A stretch of 64,000 nucleotides of DNA from Loktanella sp. M215 (GCF_021735925.1 NZ_WMEA01000001.1:3941089-4005088), one strand, 5' to 3'; positions 38,456 through 47,644 are shown, counted from the stretch's first letter. Made by a program: numbers and translations. The notes: generated from the sequence alone by a model not told the origin.

Positions 38456-39390
38456 GCGAAAAAGTGCGGCCCTGCCCGGTCCAGCAGCTTGGCCGCCATC
38501 TCGCGGCCCATCTGCGGCCCGTCGGCAATCGGCCCGGTCATGTCGTCGGACAACACGCGGCTGCCATCCTCGCGCAGGATCTCTCCGCGCAGGCGCAGGT
38601 TGCCGCCTTCCAATTCCGCCAGGCCCGCTATCGGCGTCTCGCACGACCCGTCAAGGGCCAGCAGCAGCGCGCGTTCGGCGGCAAGGCGGTGACCGGTGGG
38701 CGTGTCGTGGATCGCCTCCAACATGGCGCTGGCGCGGTGATCGTCGGCCCGGCGTTCGATCCCGATGGCACCCTGCGCGATGGCGGGCAGCATGTCGTCG
38801 GGGCTGATCGCGTGATGCGGCACATCCTCCATCCCCAGACGGTTCAGCCCGGCCTGCGCCAGAAAGGTCGCCACGGCCACGCCGTCGTCCAGCTTTTTCA
38901 ACCGGGTCTGCACGTTGCCGCGGAATTCGACGACGTTCAGATCGGGACGGCGCGCACGCAACTGCGCGCGGCGGCGCAGTGACGACGACCCGACCGTCGC
39001 CCCCTGCTCCAGATCGGCGATTCCGCGGGCGTGGCGCGACACGAAGGCGTCGCGCACGTCCTCACGCTCCAGATAGGTGTCCAGCAGCAGGCCGTCCGGT
39101 TGCAGCGTCGGCATGTCTTTCATGGAATGCACGGCGATGTCGATCGACCCGTCCAGCAGGGCCTCTTCGATTTCGCGCGTGAACAGGCCCTTGCCGCCGA
39201 TTTCCTTCAGCGGGCGGTCCAGAACCTGATCGCCGGTCACCTTGATGATGACGATGGTGAAGGCCTCGAACGGCAGATCGAAGGCGGTCGCCAGACGGGC
39301 GCGCGTCTCGTTCGCCTGCGCCATGGCAAGGGGCGACCCTCGGGTTCCGATCTTGAAGGCGGCGGCGGGTGTGGGCAATGTCAGCGTCAT
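38452..39390 (-). CDS. hemC: Porphobilinogen deaminase
   Basis: Joins four porphobilinogens into hydroxymethylbilane for haem and (bacterio)chlorophyll. It has 312 residues. The dipyrromethane-binding Cys250 is in DGSCETPIAG. N-terminal KIGTRGSPLAMAQ and VHSMKDMP are family signatures. The start at 39390 is chosen because a longer reading to 39459 runs over the hemE promoter region. It is divergent from hemE. Confidence 0.95.
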   Translation of the reverse strand: MTLTLPTPAAAFKIGTRGSPLAMAQANETRARLATAFDLPFEAFTIVIIKVTGDQVLDRPLKEIGGKGLFTREIEEALLDGSIDIAVHSMKDMPTLQPDGLLLDTYLEREDVRDAFVSRHARGIADLEQGATVGSSSLRRRAQLRARRPDLNVVEFRGNVQTRLKKLDDGVAVATFLAQAGLNRLGMEDVPHHAISPDDMLPAIAQGAIGIERRADDHRASAMLEAIHDTPTGHRLAAERALLLALDGSCETPIAGLAELEGGNLRLRGEILREDGSRVLSDDMTGPIADGPQMGREMAAKLLDRAGPHFFA

Positions 39391-39408
39391 GGGCCAAGTG
39401 TTAGCGGT

Positions 39409-39424
39409 GTCAATCCGGGTTGAC
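39409..39424. promoter_or_regulatory. Candidate dyad in the hemC-hemE promoter region
   Basis: GTCAA-N6-TTGAC, a perfect 5-bp dyad in the 81-base gap between divergent hemC and hemE. The right half is also a TTGACA that could be a -35 element for hemE, but no clear -10 follows. Confidence 0.3.
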
Positions 39425-39471
39425 AACAGGCCACCGCATTGCGACGAAACTGACAACATAAAGGACGCCCG

Positions 39472-40506
39472 ATGACGAGCCAGAAGACCATTCTACGTGC
39501 CCTTGCCGGTGAGACCCTTGCCACACCGCCGATCTGGATGATGCGTCAGGCCGGACGCTACCTGCCGGAATACAAGGCGACGCGCGCGCAGGCGGGCGAT
39601 TTCCTGTCGCTGTGCTACAATCCGGACCTCGCCGCCGAGGTCACGCTGCAGCCGATCCGCCGCTACGGCTTCGATGCGGCGATCCTGTTCGCCGACATCC
39701 TGCTGCTGCCGCAGGCGCTGGGGGCCGACCTGTGGTTCGTCACCGGCGAAGGCCCGCGCTTGTCCACGATCACTGATCAGGCAGGGTTGGACAAGCTGGG
39801 TCCGGTGGACGAGATCGACGCGGTCCTGTCGCCGGTCTATGAGACCGTCAAGATCCTGTCGCGCGAACTGCCCAGCGAGACGGCGCTGATCGGCTTTGCA
39901 GGGGCGCCCTGGACCGTCGCCACCTACATGGTTGCCGGACGCGGCACGCCGGACCAAGGCCCCGCGCACGCGCTGAAGAACGAAAACCGCCCGGTCTTCG
40001 AGGCGCTGCTGGACAAGATCACCCAAGGCACGATCCACTACCTGTCGCGCCAGATCGACGCGGGCGCCGAGGTCGTGAAGATCTTCGACAGCTGGGCCGG
40101 ATCGCTGCAGGGCGAAGACTTCGCCAAATACGCGGTGGAACCCGCCCGCCAGATCACGGCGGCGCTGAAGGCGAAATATCCCCACGTGCCCGTCATCGCC
40201 TTCCCGCGCGGTGCCGGTGAAAAATACGAAGGGCTGCACAAGGCCATCGGGGCAGAGTGCATCGCGCTCGATGACGGTGTCACGCCCGAATGGGCCGCGG
40301 CGCATGTCCAGACGGGGGGCTGCGTGCAGGGCAACCTTGCATCATCCCACATGGTCACCGGCGGCGACGATCTGGTGCGCGAAACGCGGCGCGTGGTCGA
40401 TGCCTTCTCGCACGGCCCGCATATCTTCAACCTCGGCCACGGCATCACACCAGAGGCGGACCCCGCCAACGTGCAGCTGATGATCGACACGGTGCGCGGC
40501 GGCTGA
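39472..40506 (+). CDS. hemE: Uroporphyrinogen decarboxylase
   Basis: Converts uroporphyrinogen III to coproporphyrinogen III, 344 residues. Signatures are [16 protein letters not shown] near residue 20-35 with both conserved Arg, [24 protein letters not shown], and [11 protein letters not shown]. Its stop shares a base with the next gene (TGATG), so hemE, the PaiB-like gene and the lipoprotein gene are probably one operon. Confidence 0.96.
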   Translation: MTSQKTILRALAGETLATPPIWMMRQAGRYLPEYKATRAQAGDFLSLCYNPDLAAEVTLQPIRRYGFDAAILFADILLLPQALGADLWFVTGEGPRLSTITDQAGLDKLGPVDEIDAVLSPVYETVKILSRELPSETALIGFAGAPWTVATYMVAGRGTPDQGPAHALKNENRPVFEALLDKITQGTIHYLSRQIDAGAEVVKIFDSWAGSLQGEDFAKYAVEPARQITAALKAKYPHVPVIAFPRGAGEKYEGLHKAIGAECIALDDGVTPEWAAAHVQTGGCVQGNLASSHMVTGGDDLVRETRRVVDAFSHGPHIFNLGHGITPEADPANVQLMIDTVRGG

Positions 40507-41123
40507 TGTACGCGCCCGCAGCCTTTCGCGAGGACCGCGTGGCGGTGCTGCGGAAAGCGGCGCGCGACATCATGTTCGGCGCATTGGTCACCCAGACCGA
40601 TGACGGCCCCGTCGTGACCCATGTGCCGATGCTGCTGGCCGGTCCCGATGACGCGCTGGTGCTGGAAACCCATGTCGCCCGCGGCAATCCGCACTGGCGC
40701 ACGCCGGGCCCGACCGTCGCGATCTTTCAGGGCCCGCACGCCTATGTCTCGCCCGCGTTCTACCCGTCCAAGGCCGAGACCGGAAAGGTCGTGCCCACCT
40801 GGACCTACATCGTGATCCACGCCCAAGGGATGCTGGCCCCGGTGCAGGACGGCGACTGGCTGCATGCCCACGTCACACGGATCAGCGACGCGATGGAAGG
40901 CGACCGCGCGACACCCTGGGCCGTGGCCGATGCCCCGTCCGACTACATCGCCAGCCTCCAGCGCGGCATCGTGGGCCTGCGCATGCCCGTCGCCCGACTG
41001 GAGGGGGCCTGGAAGGTCAACCAGCACAAACCCGAGGCCGACCGTGCTGGCACCGCAGCAGGCCTCGCGGCAGCAGGAGAGATGGGGGCCGCTCTGGCCC
41101 GCGTCCTGCGTCCGGGCGGGTGA
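40506..41123 (+). CDS. PaiB-like FMN-binding protein
   Basis: Split-barrel FMN-binding protein of 205 residues related to Bacillus PaiB, sometimes called a negative regulator. Motifs are MYAPAAFRE at the start, THVPMLL, HVARGNPHW, FQGPHAYVSPAFYPSK, VPTWTYIVIHAQG and WKVNQHKPEADR. No DNA-binding domain is visible, so an enzymatic or haem/flavin-related role is as likely. The start overlaps hemE by one base. Confidence 0.88.
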   Translation: MYAPAAFREDRVAVLRKAARDIMFGALVTQTDDGPVVTHVPMLLAGPDDALVLETHVARGNPHWRTPGPTVAIFQGPHAYVSPAFYPSKAETGKVVPTWTYIVIHAQGMLAPVQDGDWLHAHVTRISDAMEGDRATPWAVADAPSDYIASLQRGIVGLRMPVARLEGAWKVNQHKPEADRAGTAAGLAAAGEMGAALARVLRPGG

Positions 41124-41614
41124 TGCGGCTGCGGGTCCTTGCCATCGCCGGAACGGCCCTCGCGCTTCTGTCGGGCTGCGGGATGTTCAGCCGCCACAGC
41201 GCCCAGGACTGCATGGAACGCGCGATGTTCTTTGAATCCATCCGGTCCAGCCGCGATGGCATGATCGCCGTCGGCAGCGTGGTGATGAACCGCGTCGCGT
41301 CCGACCAGTACCCCGACTCGGTCTGCGGAGTCGTCGCGCAGAAAAACCAATTCGCCCCCGGCATCATGTCACGCAAGATGAACGGGCGCGGCCTGCCGCT
41401 GGTGCAAGAGGCCGCACGGTCGGTCCTGCGCGGCGAACGCCATCCCCTGACGGGCAACGCGATGTTCTTTCACGCGGCCAGCTACCGCGCGGGCTACGAC
41501 AACATGCATTACGTCGTGACGACGGGCGGCAACGCGTTTTATGAACGGCGCGACGTCACCCGCGTCACGCAACCGGTCCCGCTGCCCGCGATCGAGGGGA
41601 TCACGCATCGCTGA
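41123..41614 (+). CDS. SleB-like cell wall hydrolase lipoprotein
   Basis: Predicted periplasmic peptidoglycan hydrolase of 163 residues. A lipoprotein signal ends at LLSGCG, with the lipidated Cys near residue 18. The Hydrolase_2 (SleB) core includes MERAMFFESIRSSRDGM with the catalytic Glu, VVMNRVASDQYPDSVCGVV and KNQFAPG. Start is TGATG with the PaiB-like stop, or GTG three bases earlier. Confidence 0.85.
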   Translation: MRLRVLAIAGTALALLSGCGMFSRHSAQDCMERAMFFESIRSSRDGMIAVGSVVMNRVASDQYPDSVCGVVAQKNQFAPGIMSRKMNGRGLPLVQEAARSVLRGERHPLTGNAMFFHAASYRAGYDNMHYVVTTGGNAFYERRDVTRVTQPVPLPAIEGITHR

Positions 41615-41654
41615 TCGAAGCTTTGCGCGGCGGCATGCAGCGGCGTCGCACTGC

Positions 41655-41681
41655 GGGTGCGGCCGCGCACCGACCGCACCC
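41655..41681. terminator. Bidirectional stem-loop between convergent genes
   Basis: GGGTGCGG (41655-41662) and CCGCACCC (41674-41681) pair perfectly over 8 bp with an 11-base loop. It lies between the convergent hydrolase and the unknown minus-strand gene. No strong T-run is present. Confidence 0.4.
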
Positions 41682-41731
41682 CTTTGACCGTTGCCACGGC
41701 CCGCACGCGGGCTGCGGTCACGCGATCCCGT

Positions 41732-42216
41732 TCATTCCTGACGGAAGGACAGGATGTTGGAATTGTTGGCGTCCTCTGACCAGCAAAGATAGTCCGAATA
41801 GACCGATGCGCCGTAGAGGTAGAGATACCGGTCCTTGAACGACGCATCCTCGTAAGGGTCGAGGCTGATGCTGCCGTTGGCATGCAGCTTGATCGGGTTC
41901 CGCCAGCCACCTTTCAGGCCCCAGCCCGCATAGGAATTCGTCGCCAGCCCAGATAGCGGTCGTTCGGCGTGGTATCGCGGGCCAGATATTTCAGATCGCC
42001 GTCGTTCACGTATTTCACGAAGGACGCCGCATCCTTGTCGTCATAAAGGCGCAGGTAATTTGCCGCCGCGCCTTGCGTGCACCCCAGCCAGCCCTTCGGC
42101 TCGTTCGTCATCAGATCATAGGCGCGCAGATGAAAATAGGTCGAGGTGTCGCGCGCTGCGGCTTTCGCCAAGGCATCGGATTCGTCGGGATCAAAAGCAG
42201 TCAAAGTGTCAGACAC
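41732..42216 (-). pseudogene. Unknown protein gene with one frameshift
   Basis: The first frame starts GTG at 42216 and reads MSDTLTAFDPDES onward for about 90 residues. After DRYLGW the protein-like reading moves to another frame (ATNSYAGWGLKGGW) and continues to a stop at 41732 with LYLYGASVYSDYLCW near the end. One missing base in the CC at 41944-41945 explains it; with CCC the product would be about 161 residues. It has many Tyr, Trp and Asp and no signal peptide. I do not recognise the family. Confidence 0.65.
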
Positions 42217-42465
42217 AGGCTATCCAATCTCTCAAAAGTTGAGCCTTGGTATCCCGGTTGGCAGTCCGGTCCAAAGCGGCAGGACCCCCTGTCCTGCAAC
42301 CTCAAGTTTATAAAACCAGATTAATTTAATCAATCTTAAATTGCATAATTACACCACAACTCCCGCTAAGCCATGTCCCTGCCCGCGGCAGACCATCGCC
42401 CGGATGCAAGTCGCCACGCCCCCCCGATTCGGGGACGTGGCGCAGGTCGGCCGCCGGATGTGCGT

Positions 42466-44202
42466 TTACTTCATCGCGACCGGAAACGGCCCCATGTATC
42501 CGACGTAGGCGCGGGTATCGGCGGCATCAGCGGCCTTGTCCTCGTCGCTCTCGCCGTAGGGGTGCTGGATCACGGCGGTCAGGTAGGCATGACCGTTCAG
42601 ATCGGCGTACCAATCCACACTGGTCATCTCGGACCCGTAGGGCGACGACATGATCCGCGTCAGATCGCCGGTGTCCGTGTTCATCGTCCAGACCACGTCG
42701 TTCTGGTGGCCTGCACCCGTGTCTTCACCGATCACCAGCAACTTCTGACCGGGGATATAGGTGACGTTGTCGGGGTTCGCGATCCCGTCCACGTCACACT
42801 CGTTCCCGGCATACTCGCTGCCTTCGGCGTAGGTCGTGGGCACACCCGCGATCACCGCCTTCATGTCGGTCGCGACGAAAGTGTCGTCCAGCGACAGCTC
42901 GTAGACCGCACCGCAGGGGTTCTTGGCCACGCGCACGTCGTTGCTGCTGCCCATGTCCAGATCATCGCCGTCGGTCATGCCCTTGGCGACCTCTGACATC
43001 GCCAGATACAGGCTGTTGTTGTCGGGGTTATAGACGTTGCCCTCCATCTTGCGGAACTCGACCGTGGCCCCCAGCATCGACGCATAGCGGCGGGTTTCCA
43101 GACGCGAGGCGACAGCCTCCATCCCGTCCTTGACCTGCAGGCACTCCGCCCGGCCTTCGGCGGCAGAGGGCAGGAACCCTTCCGCGCAGGTGCCATCCGC
43201 GCCCATCTCGCCGACGTTGAAGATGTCCATGAATCCCACCTTGTCGTCGATGGCTTTCTGGATCGTCGCATCATCGGCGTGCCCCAGATCGACCCAGGAA
43301 ATATCGGCAGCACCCGCACCGTCGTCGCTGGTCTGGGTCCACTTGGCGGCAAACAGCTGCCCCGCCGACAGATCGCCCGCGGTATCCGCGACATAGCGGA
43401 ACAGGCCGACGTTGGTGCCGTCGTCAGAGATATAGGCGGTCTTCTGATCCGGCATCACATTCGCCAGCTCGACCGCGATCCGGCCCATCGAATAATGCTT
43501 GGCAGGCGTCGCCTCGCCCTCGGCCGTCACGGTCACCTCGACCGGGAAACCGTACTGGTAGGGGTTGTAGACACGGCGATAGTCGTCCAGCGACATGGTC
43601 GCCGGATCGACACCGAAATAGGCGACCATGGCATAGTTGTAATCGTCGATCTGATCGAGCGAGGTCGCTTCCGCATGGGCCCGCGCATCGGCGGGATATT
43701 CCTCTGATCCCAGATGCGTGTTCCAAGGCGTGACCGATCCGGCGCAAGGCACCCAAAGACCGCCGACGGACGAAAAGTCGATCGGCTTGGTGTCGGTGTA
43801 GGTCAGTGCGCCGTCCGCATCCTGCGCCACGGTCGACAGATACATCGCGGCAGGGCGAGATTCGAAATGGGTGATCGAATAGATCTTGTCGCCTACAGGC
43901 AGGAACGACGTGAAATCCGCATCAGGAGAGCCGTATTCGCTCTCACCCGTGATCGGGTTGCCGTCCTGATCGACCAGCTGGGCAAATGTGCCGGATCCGA
44001 TGGTGTCGCCCGACCGGGCCAGCACGTGATAGCCGATGGTGGTGTCGGCGCCGTCAAGGGTGACGGTCTCGCTCGACAGGATCGACCGTTTCATCTCATC
44101 GGTGGTCGGCACCGGGATCGCCGAAAAGTTCATCTCGGCGGCGGCCAGCACGGGGACGGACACGATGGCGGTGGCGGCAAGCAGCGTTATGCGCAGGGTC
44201 AT
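42466..44202 (-). CDS. PhoX-family (DUF839) secreted phosphatase-like protein
   Basis: Exported protein of 578 residues with signal peptide MTLRITLLAATAIVSVPVLA and cleavage near residue 22. The body is a beta-propeller of the PhoX/DUF839 group, with AYISDDGTNVGLFRY, NVYNPDNNSLYLAMSE, ANPDNVTYIPGQKLLVIGED and SEMTSVDWYAD. PhoX enzymes are calcium/iron alkaline phosphatases releasing phosphate from organic esters. A four-unit Pho box 50 bases upstream supports control by phosphate starvation through PhoB. Not all DUF839 proteins are shown to be phosphatases. Confidence 0.85.
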   Translation of the reverse strand: MTLRITLLAATAIVSVPVLAAAEMNFSAIPVPTTDEMKRSILSSETVTLDGADTTIGYHVLARSGDTIGSGTFAQLVDQDGNPITGESEYGSPDADFTSFLPVGDKIYSITHFESRPAAMYLSTVAQDADGALTYTDTKPIDFSSVGGLWVPCAGSVTPWNTHLGSEEYPADARAHAEATSLDQIDDYNYAMVAYFGVDPATMSLDDYRRVYNPYQYGFPVEVTVTAEGEATPAKHYSMGRIAVELANVMPDQKTAYISDDGTNVGLFRYVADTAGDLSAGQLFAAKWTQTSDDGAGAADISWVDLGHADDATIQKAIDDKVGFMDIFNVGEMGADGTCAEGFLPSAAEGRAECLQVKDGMEAVASRLETRRYASMLGATVEFRKMEGNVYNPDNNSLYLAMSEVAKGMTDGDDLDMGSSNDVRVAKNPCGAVYELSLDDTFVATDMKAVIAGVPTTYAEGSEYAGNECDVDGIANPDNVTYIPGQKLLVIGEDTGAGHQNDVVWTMNTDTGDLTRIMSSPYGSEMTSVDWYADLNGHAYLTAVIQHPYGESDEDKAADAADTRAYVGYMGPFPVAMK

Positions 44203-44251
44203 GGTTCAGCCTTTGGCAGGTTAACGATGTGGCAGGCATTAGGCCGCCGCC

Positions 44252-44291
44252 ATGACCGCCGCGTGACAGTGGGGTAACGGTTCCATGACAC
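44252..44291 (-). promoter_or_regulatory. Pho box array (four half-sites)
   Basis: Read on the minus strand, four 7-base units repeat every 11 bases: GTGTCAT, CCGTTAC, CTGTCAC and CGGTCAT, each separated by 4 bases. The first, third and fourth units fit the PhoB half-site CTGTCAT at five or six of seven positions. Two tandem Pho boxes 50 bases before the PhoX-like start are what PhoB activation needs. Confidence 0.75.
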
Positions 44292-44370
44292 ACCTGCAGC
44301 CCCGCAGCGCTCTTTCATCTGACAAGGTAAACGCCCGCCCGAAGCGCCTGCGGCCACCAATGGCCCCGAT

Positions 44371-44404
44371 CCTCGCTTTTTCCTCAAATACTCCCGCCGG
44401 AGGC
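44371..44404. repeat. Short extragenic repeat, copy 2
   Basis: CCTCGCTTTTTCC followed by TCAAATACTC matches copy 1 at 8346-8368 with two differences and a one-base indel in the T-run. It is followed by CCGCCGGAGGC, which can pair with the preceding CTCC to form a small hairpin. It lies in the 149-base gap beside hemF. Confidence 0.5.
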
Positions 44405-44440
44405 TCCCGCCCCCTCAACCCGCGCGGTTGCCGCCCCGCG

Positions 44441-45331
44441 TCACACCCACTTCGCCAGCGGCGGCAGGCTCATCAGCACCGCGTTGGCGTCATGCCCTGT
44501 GGTCAGGCCGAACTTCGTCCCCCGGTCGTAGACGAGGTTGTATTCCGCATAAAGCCCGCGGTGGATCAGCTGCACATCCTTGTCCGCCTCGGTCCAGGGC
44601 GTATCCCGGCGGCGTTCCACCAGCGGCAGGTACGCAGGCAGAAACGCGCGGCCGATATCCTGCGTCAGGCTGAAATCGGCCTCCCAGTCGCCCGTCGCGT
44701 GATCGTCCATGAAGATGCCGCCGACACCCCGCGCCCGCCCCCGGTGGGGAATATAGAAATACTCGTCCGCCCAGGCCTTCAGCCGGGGGTAAAGGTCGAC
44801 CCCGTGCGGATCCAGATGCGCCTGCTGCTGGGCGTGGAAATGCGCGGTATCCGCGTCGTATTCGATGCAAGGGTTCAGGTCGGACCCGCCGCCGAACCAC
44901 GCGGCGTGCGGCGTCCAGAACATCCGGGTGTTCATGTGAACGGCGGGCGCATGCGGATTCTGCATGTGCGCTACCAAGGAAATACCGGACGCCCAGAACC
45001 GCGGATCGCTGTCCATGCCCGGCACGCCGCGGGCGGCCATGGCGCGCTGTGCGGCCTCGCCCAGCACGCCGTGCACGGTCGAGGTGTTGACGCCCACCTT
45101 TTCGAACACGCGCCCGCCGCGCATCACGGACATGACGCCGCCACCGGCCTCTGACCCGTCGTCGCTGGTGCGCCGCGTGACACTCCGCTCGAACCGTCCG
45201 GCAGGCAGATCAGCCGTGGGGCCGGTGGTCTGCGTGTCCTCCATCCCCTCGAAGGCGGCGAGGATCGTATCGCGCAGGGTTTCGAACCAGGCGCTGGCGC
45301 GCGCCTTTTCAGAGTCCATCGTTTCTGTCAT
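44441..45331 (-). CDS. hemF: Oxygen-dependent coproporphyrinogen III oxidase
   Basis: Decarboxylates coproporphyrinogen III to protoporphyrinogen IX using oxygen, 296 residues. Motifs are GGGVMSVMRGGRVFEKVGVN, HMNTRMFW, WFGGGSDLNP, HRGRARGVGGIFMDD and YAEYNLVYDRGTKFGL. It acts aerobically in the cytoplasm. With hemC and hemE, it makes this window rich in tetrapyrrole genes, but they are not one operon. Confidence 0.95.
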   Translation of the reverse strand: MTETMDSEKARASAWFETLRDTILAAFEGMEDTQTTGPTADLPAGRFERSVTRRTSDDGSEAGGGVMSVMRGGRVFEKVGVNTSTVHGVLGEAAQRAMAARGVPGMDSDPRFWASGISLVAHMQNPHAPAVHMNTRMFWTPHAAWFGGGSDLNPCIEYDADTAHFHAQQQAHLDPHGVDLYPRLKAWADEYFYIPHRGRARGVGGIFMDDHATGDWEADFSLTQDIGRAFLPAYLPLVERRRDTPWTEADKDVQLIHRGLYAEYNLVYDRGTKFGLTTGHDANAVLMSLPPLAKWV

Positions 45332-45427
45332 GTGGCCCTTGCCCCGCTGTTATTGCATATCATCTTAAAGGGGGCGCATGGGGAATGCCAAGTCCATGCC
45401 AGCCCCACCGCCCCACCCGTCCGGAGA

Positions 45428-45820
45428 ATGATGATGCGCCTGCTTTTCGCCCTTGCCCCGCTGGCCGTGCTGACCGCCTGCGCCACCCCGCAGCAGCAGT
45501 GCCTCAACAACGTGACCGAGGCGTTGCGCGTGAACACCTATCTGATCGCCCAGACGCAGGGCAACCTCAACCGTGGCTACGCGCTCGAGACGGAACAACG
45601 CCTGACGTCCAACACGAACATCTGCTACGCGCGCGACCGCAAGGGCGGCCTGTCGCCCGACTTCTGCGACGAACCGGCTTACCGCACCGTGACCAAGCCC
45701 GTCCCGATCAACCTGCGGATCGAGCGCGAGACGCTGGATCAGTTGCTGGCGAAACGCGCCGTGCTGGAACGGCAGTCCGCGACCGCCGTGGCGCAGTGCC
45801 GCGCGCAATATCCTGAATGA
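45428..45820 (+). CDS. Small lipoprotein of unknown function
   Basis: Predicted lipoprotein of about 130 residues. A lipobox LTAC places the lipidated Cys near residue 18-20. It has CLNNVTEALRVN, a short helical middle, and two Cys (ICYA, FCDEP) that may form a disulphide. Three consecutive in-frame ATG codons occur at 45428, 45431 and 45434; CGGAGA fits the latter two best. It diverges from hemF. Family not recognised. Confidence 0.72.
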   Translation: MMMRLLFALAPLAVLTACATPQQQCLNNVTEALRVNTYLIAQTQGNLNRGYALETEQRLTSNTNICYARDRKGGLSPDFCDEPAYRTVTKPVPINLRIERETLDQLLAKRAVLERQSATAVAQCRAQYPE

Positions 45821-45825
45821 CGCCG

Positions 45826-46629
45826 TCAGTGCGCCGCGACGGCGGCCGGGTCTAGCAGGGTCCGGCCGCCATCGACGGTGACGATCTGCCCGGTGACGAA
45901 ACCTGCGGCGTCCGATGCAAGGTATTGCACCGTATCGCAAATTTCGGCCGCATTGGCGATGCGGCCCATCGGGGTCGCATCAAGGATCGCGGCCCGCGCC
46001 GTGTCGTTGTCGCGCATCCAGCCCATCAGGCTTGCCGACAGGACCGACCCGACTGACACGCCGTTCATCCGGATCCGGTGCGGCGCCAGCGCCACGGCCA
46101 TCGACCGCGTCATCTGGTCCAGTGCCGCATTCGCGACGGAAAAGCCCAGCAGGTCCGGGTTGGCCCGGCGGCCCGCGATGGACGACAGGTTCACGATCGA
46201 CCCGATGCTGCCGTCGCTGTCCGCCTCGGCCTGCTTGATGAACCGTCGCGCGATGGCCTGGCTCAGCCGCAGGGGCATCGACAGGTTCTGCATCAGCATC
46301 TCCTCGACCGAGGTATCGTCAGGGTCCAGAGGTGCTGTCGAGGCCACCTGCCGTGCCGCGTTCACCAGAATGTCGACCGTGTCGAAGGCATCGACGGTGG
46401 TGGACACCAAGTTGGCAATCGACAGTTTCTGCCGCAGGTCGCCGGTGAACATCCGCACGTGGTCCGCGTCGGCGGACATCTCGGTCATCTCACGCTCCAG
46501 CGCGGCCTCGTCCATGTCGGCAAGGACGACATTTGCGCCAGCCCGGACAAAATGCCGCGCCACTGCCAGACCCAGCCCGTTGGCGGCCCCGGTCACGATG
46601 GCCGTGCGACCCTTGATGGAAAACGACAT
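45826..46629 (-). CDS. SDR-fold protein lacking catalytic Tyr and Lys
   Basis: Short-chain dehydrogenase fold, 267 residues. The cofactor loop TGAANGLG (13-20), ADMD (37-40), NAAR (90-93) and Ser150 are in place. The catalytic Tyr-x3-Lys is Phe163 and Asn167 (GFSVAN), so normal oxidoreductase chemistry is unlikely. The C-terminal IVTVDGGRTLLD is normal. It may have become a binding or regulatory protein. It is 13 bases from rsmC on the same strand and probably cotranscribed. Confidence 0.85.
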   Translation of the reverse strand: MSFSIKGRTAIVTGAANGLGLAVARHFVRAGANVVLADMDEAALEREMTEMSADADHVRMFTGDLRQKLSIANLVSTTVDAFDTVDILVNAARQVASTAPLDPDDTSVEEMLMQNLSMPLRLSQAIARRFIKQAEADSDGSIGSIVNLSSIAGRRANPDLLGFSVANAALDQMTRSMAVALAPHRIRMNGVSVGSVLSASLMGWMRDNDTARAAILDATPMGRIANAAEICDTVQYLASDAAGFVTGQIVTVDGGRTLLDPAAVAAH

Positions 46630-46642
46630 GGCAGACCTCTTT

Positions 46643-47620
46643 TCAGGCTTTCAGCGGGCGGGTCGCGTGGAACAGCTTGTAGGCCCCGTCACCGGGCATC
46701 TCGTCGACATTGCGGAAATGGTCGCGCAGGGCCGCCTCGTAGGGCAGATGCCGGTTGGCCACCATCCAAAGCTTGCCATGCGGCGCAAGCATCCGGGCGC
46801 TGGCCGCGATAAAGCCCTGCCCCAGCGACGGCGTGCCTTTCGATCCGGTATGGAACGGCGGATTCATCACGATGCCGTCGTATTTCTTGCCCGGTGTCCA
46901 GCTCAGCGCATCGGCCCAGTGAAAGGACGCCCGGTCGTCGGTCACGTTCAGGCGGGCGCAGTCCAGCGACAGCGCCTCTGCCTCGATCAGATCCAACGAT
47001 TTCACTCCGTCCCGCGCGAGGACGGCGTTGGAAAGATACCCCCAGCCCGCGCCAAGGTCGGCCATGCGCGCAGGCAGCTTTGCCGGCAAGGCAGCGGCCA
47101 GCAACGCCGACCCCTTATCGATCGCCCCGTCGGAAAAGACGCCGGCGGTGTTGAAATAACCATGCTCGCCCTGTGCGGGCGGCGGCGCGGCCCAGTCGGC
47201 CAGCGCATCGATCGCGGGAAACCAGAACAGGCGTCCCTTGGCCTTGGGCAGCGACGGCAGGTCGCCCAGCCGGTCGCGGCAATCCTTGAACAGGCTGTCG
47301 ATCCCGTCGGTCCGCTGCCCGTCCACCACGACCACCTGCCCCAGCGCGCAGGCCTGCGCGATCATTGACCGCGCCAGCGCCTTGGCGCGGGGCACCACGA
47401 CGATCATCGTGGGCGCCGCAGCCGCATCCTGCGTGACGGTGTAACCGGCCTGCGCAAAGGCTTCTGCATCCGGGGCAAACCCTTGGGCGATCCGGATGTC
47501 ACGGTCCGCCAGCGGCGACAGATCATAATCGGCAGCGGGACGCATCACGGTCACCGGACCGTCGGGCAAGGACAGAAGGCCGTCGTCAAGGACGGTGTGC
47601 AGGCGGGATGTTGCGGCCAT
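46643..47620 (-). CDS. rsmC: 16S rRNA (guanine-N2) methyltransferase, RsmC type
   Basis: SAM-dependent RNA methyltransferase of 325 residues. The N-terminal half is the degenerate substrate-recognition domain and the C-terminal half the catalytic domain. SAM-binding ADLGAGWGYLS and the catalytic NPPFHTG are visible. RsmC methylates G1207 in helix 34 of 16S rRNA; the closely related RlmG cannot be fully excluded. The order clpS-rsmC-SDR on the minus strand suggests one transcript. Confidence 0.88.
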   Translation of the reverse strand: MAATSRLHTVLDDGLLSLPDGPVTVMRPAADYDLSPLADRDIRIAQGFAPDAEAFAQAGYTVTQDAAAAPTMIVVVPRAKALARSMIAQACALGQVVVVDGQRTDGIDSLFKDCRDRLGDLPSLPKAKGRLFWFPAIDALADWAAPPPAQGEHGYFNTAGVFSDGAIDKGSALLAAALPAKLPARMADLGAGWGYLSNAVLARDGVKSLDLIEAEALSLDCARLNVTDDRASFHWADALSWTPGKKYDGIVMNPPFHTGSKGTPSLGQGFIAASARMLAPHGKLWMVANRHLPYEAALRDHFRNVDEMPGDGAYKLFHATRPLKA

Positions 47621-47644
47621 CAGGCGGGAACAGCGCGGGCGGCG

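Noticed and set aside
39420..39425. TTGACA as a strong -35 promoter element for hemE
   Set aside because: No matching -10 hexamer is present at 16-18 bases.
41539..41910. Minus-strand 123-codon frame across the hydrolase 3' end
   Set aside because: Ser/Arg-rich shadow. The real coding frame in this area is the one continuing the frameshifted unknown gene.
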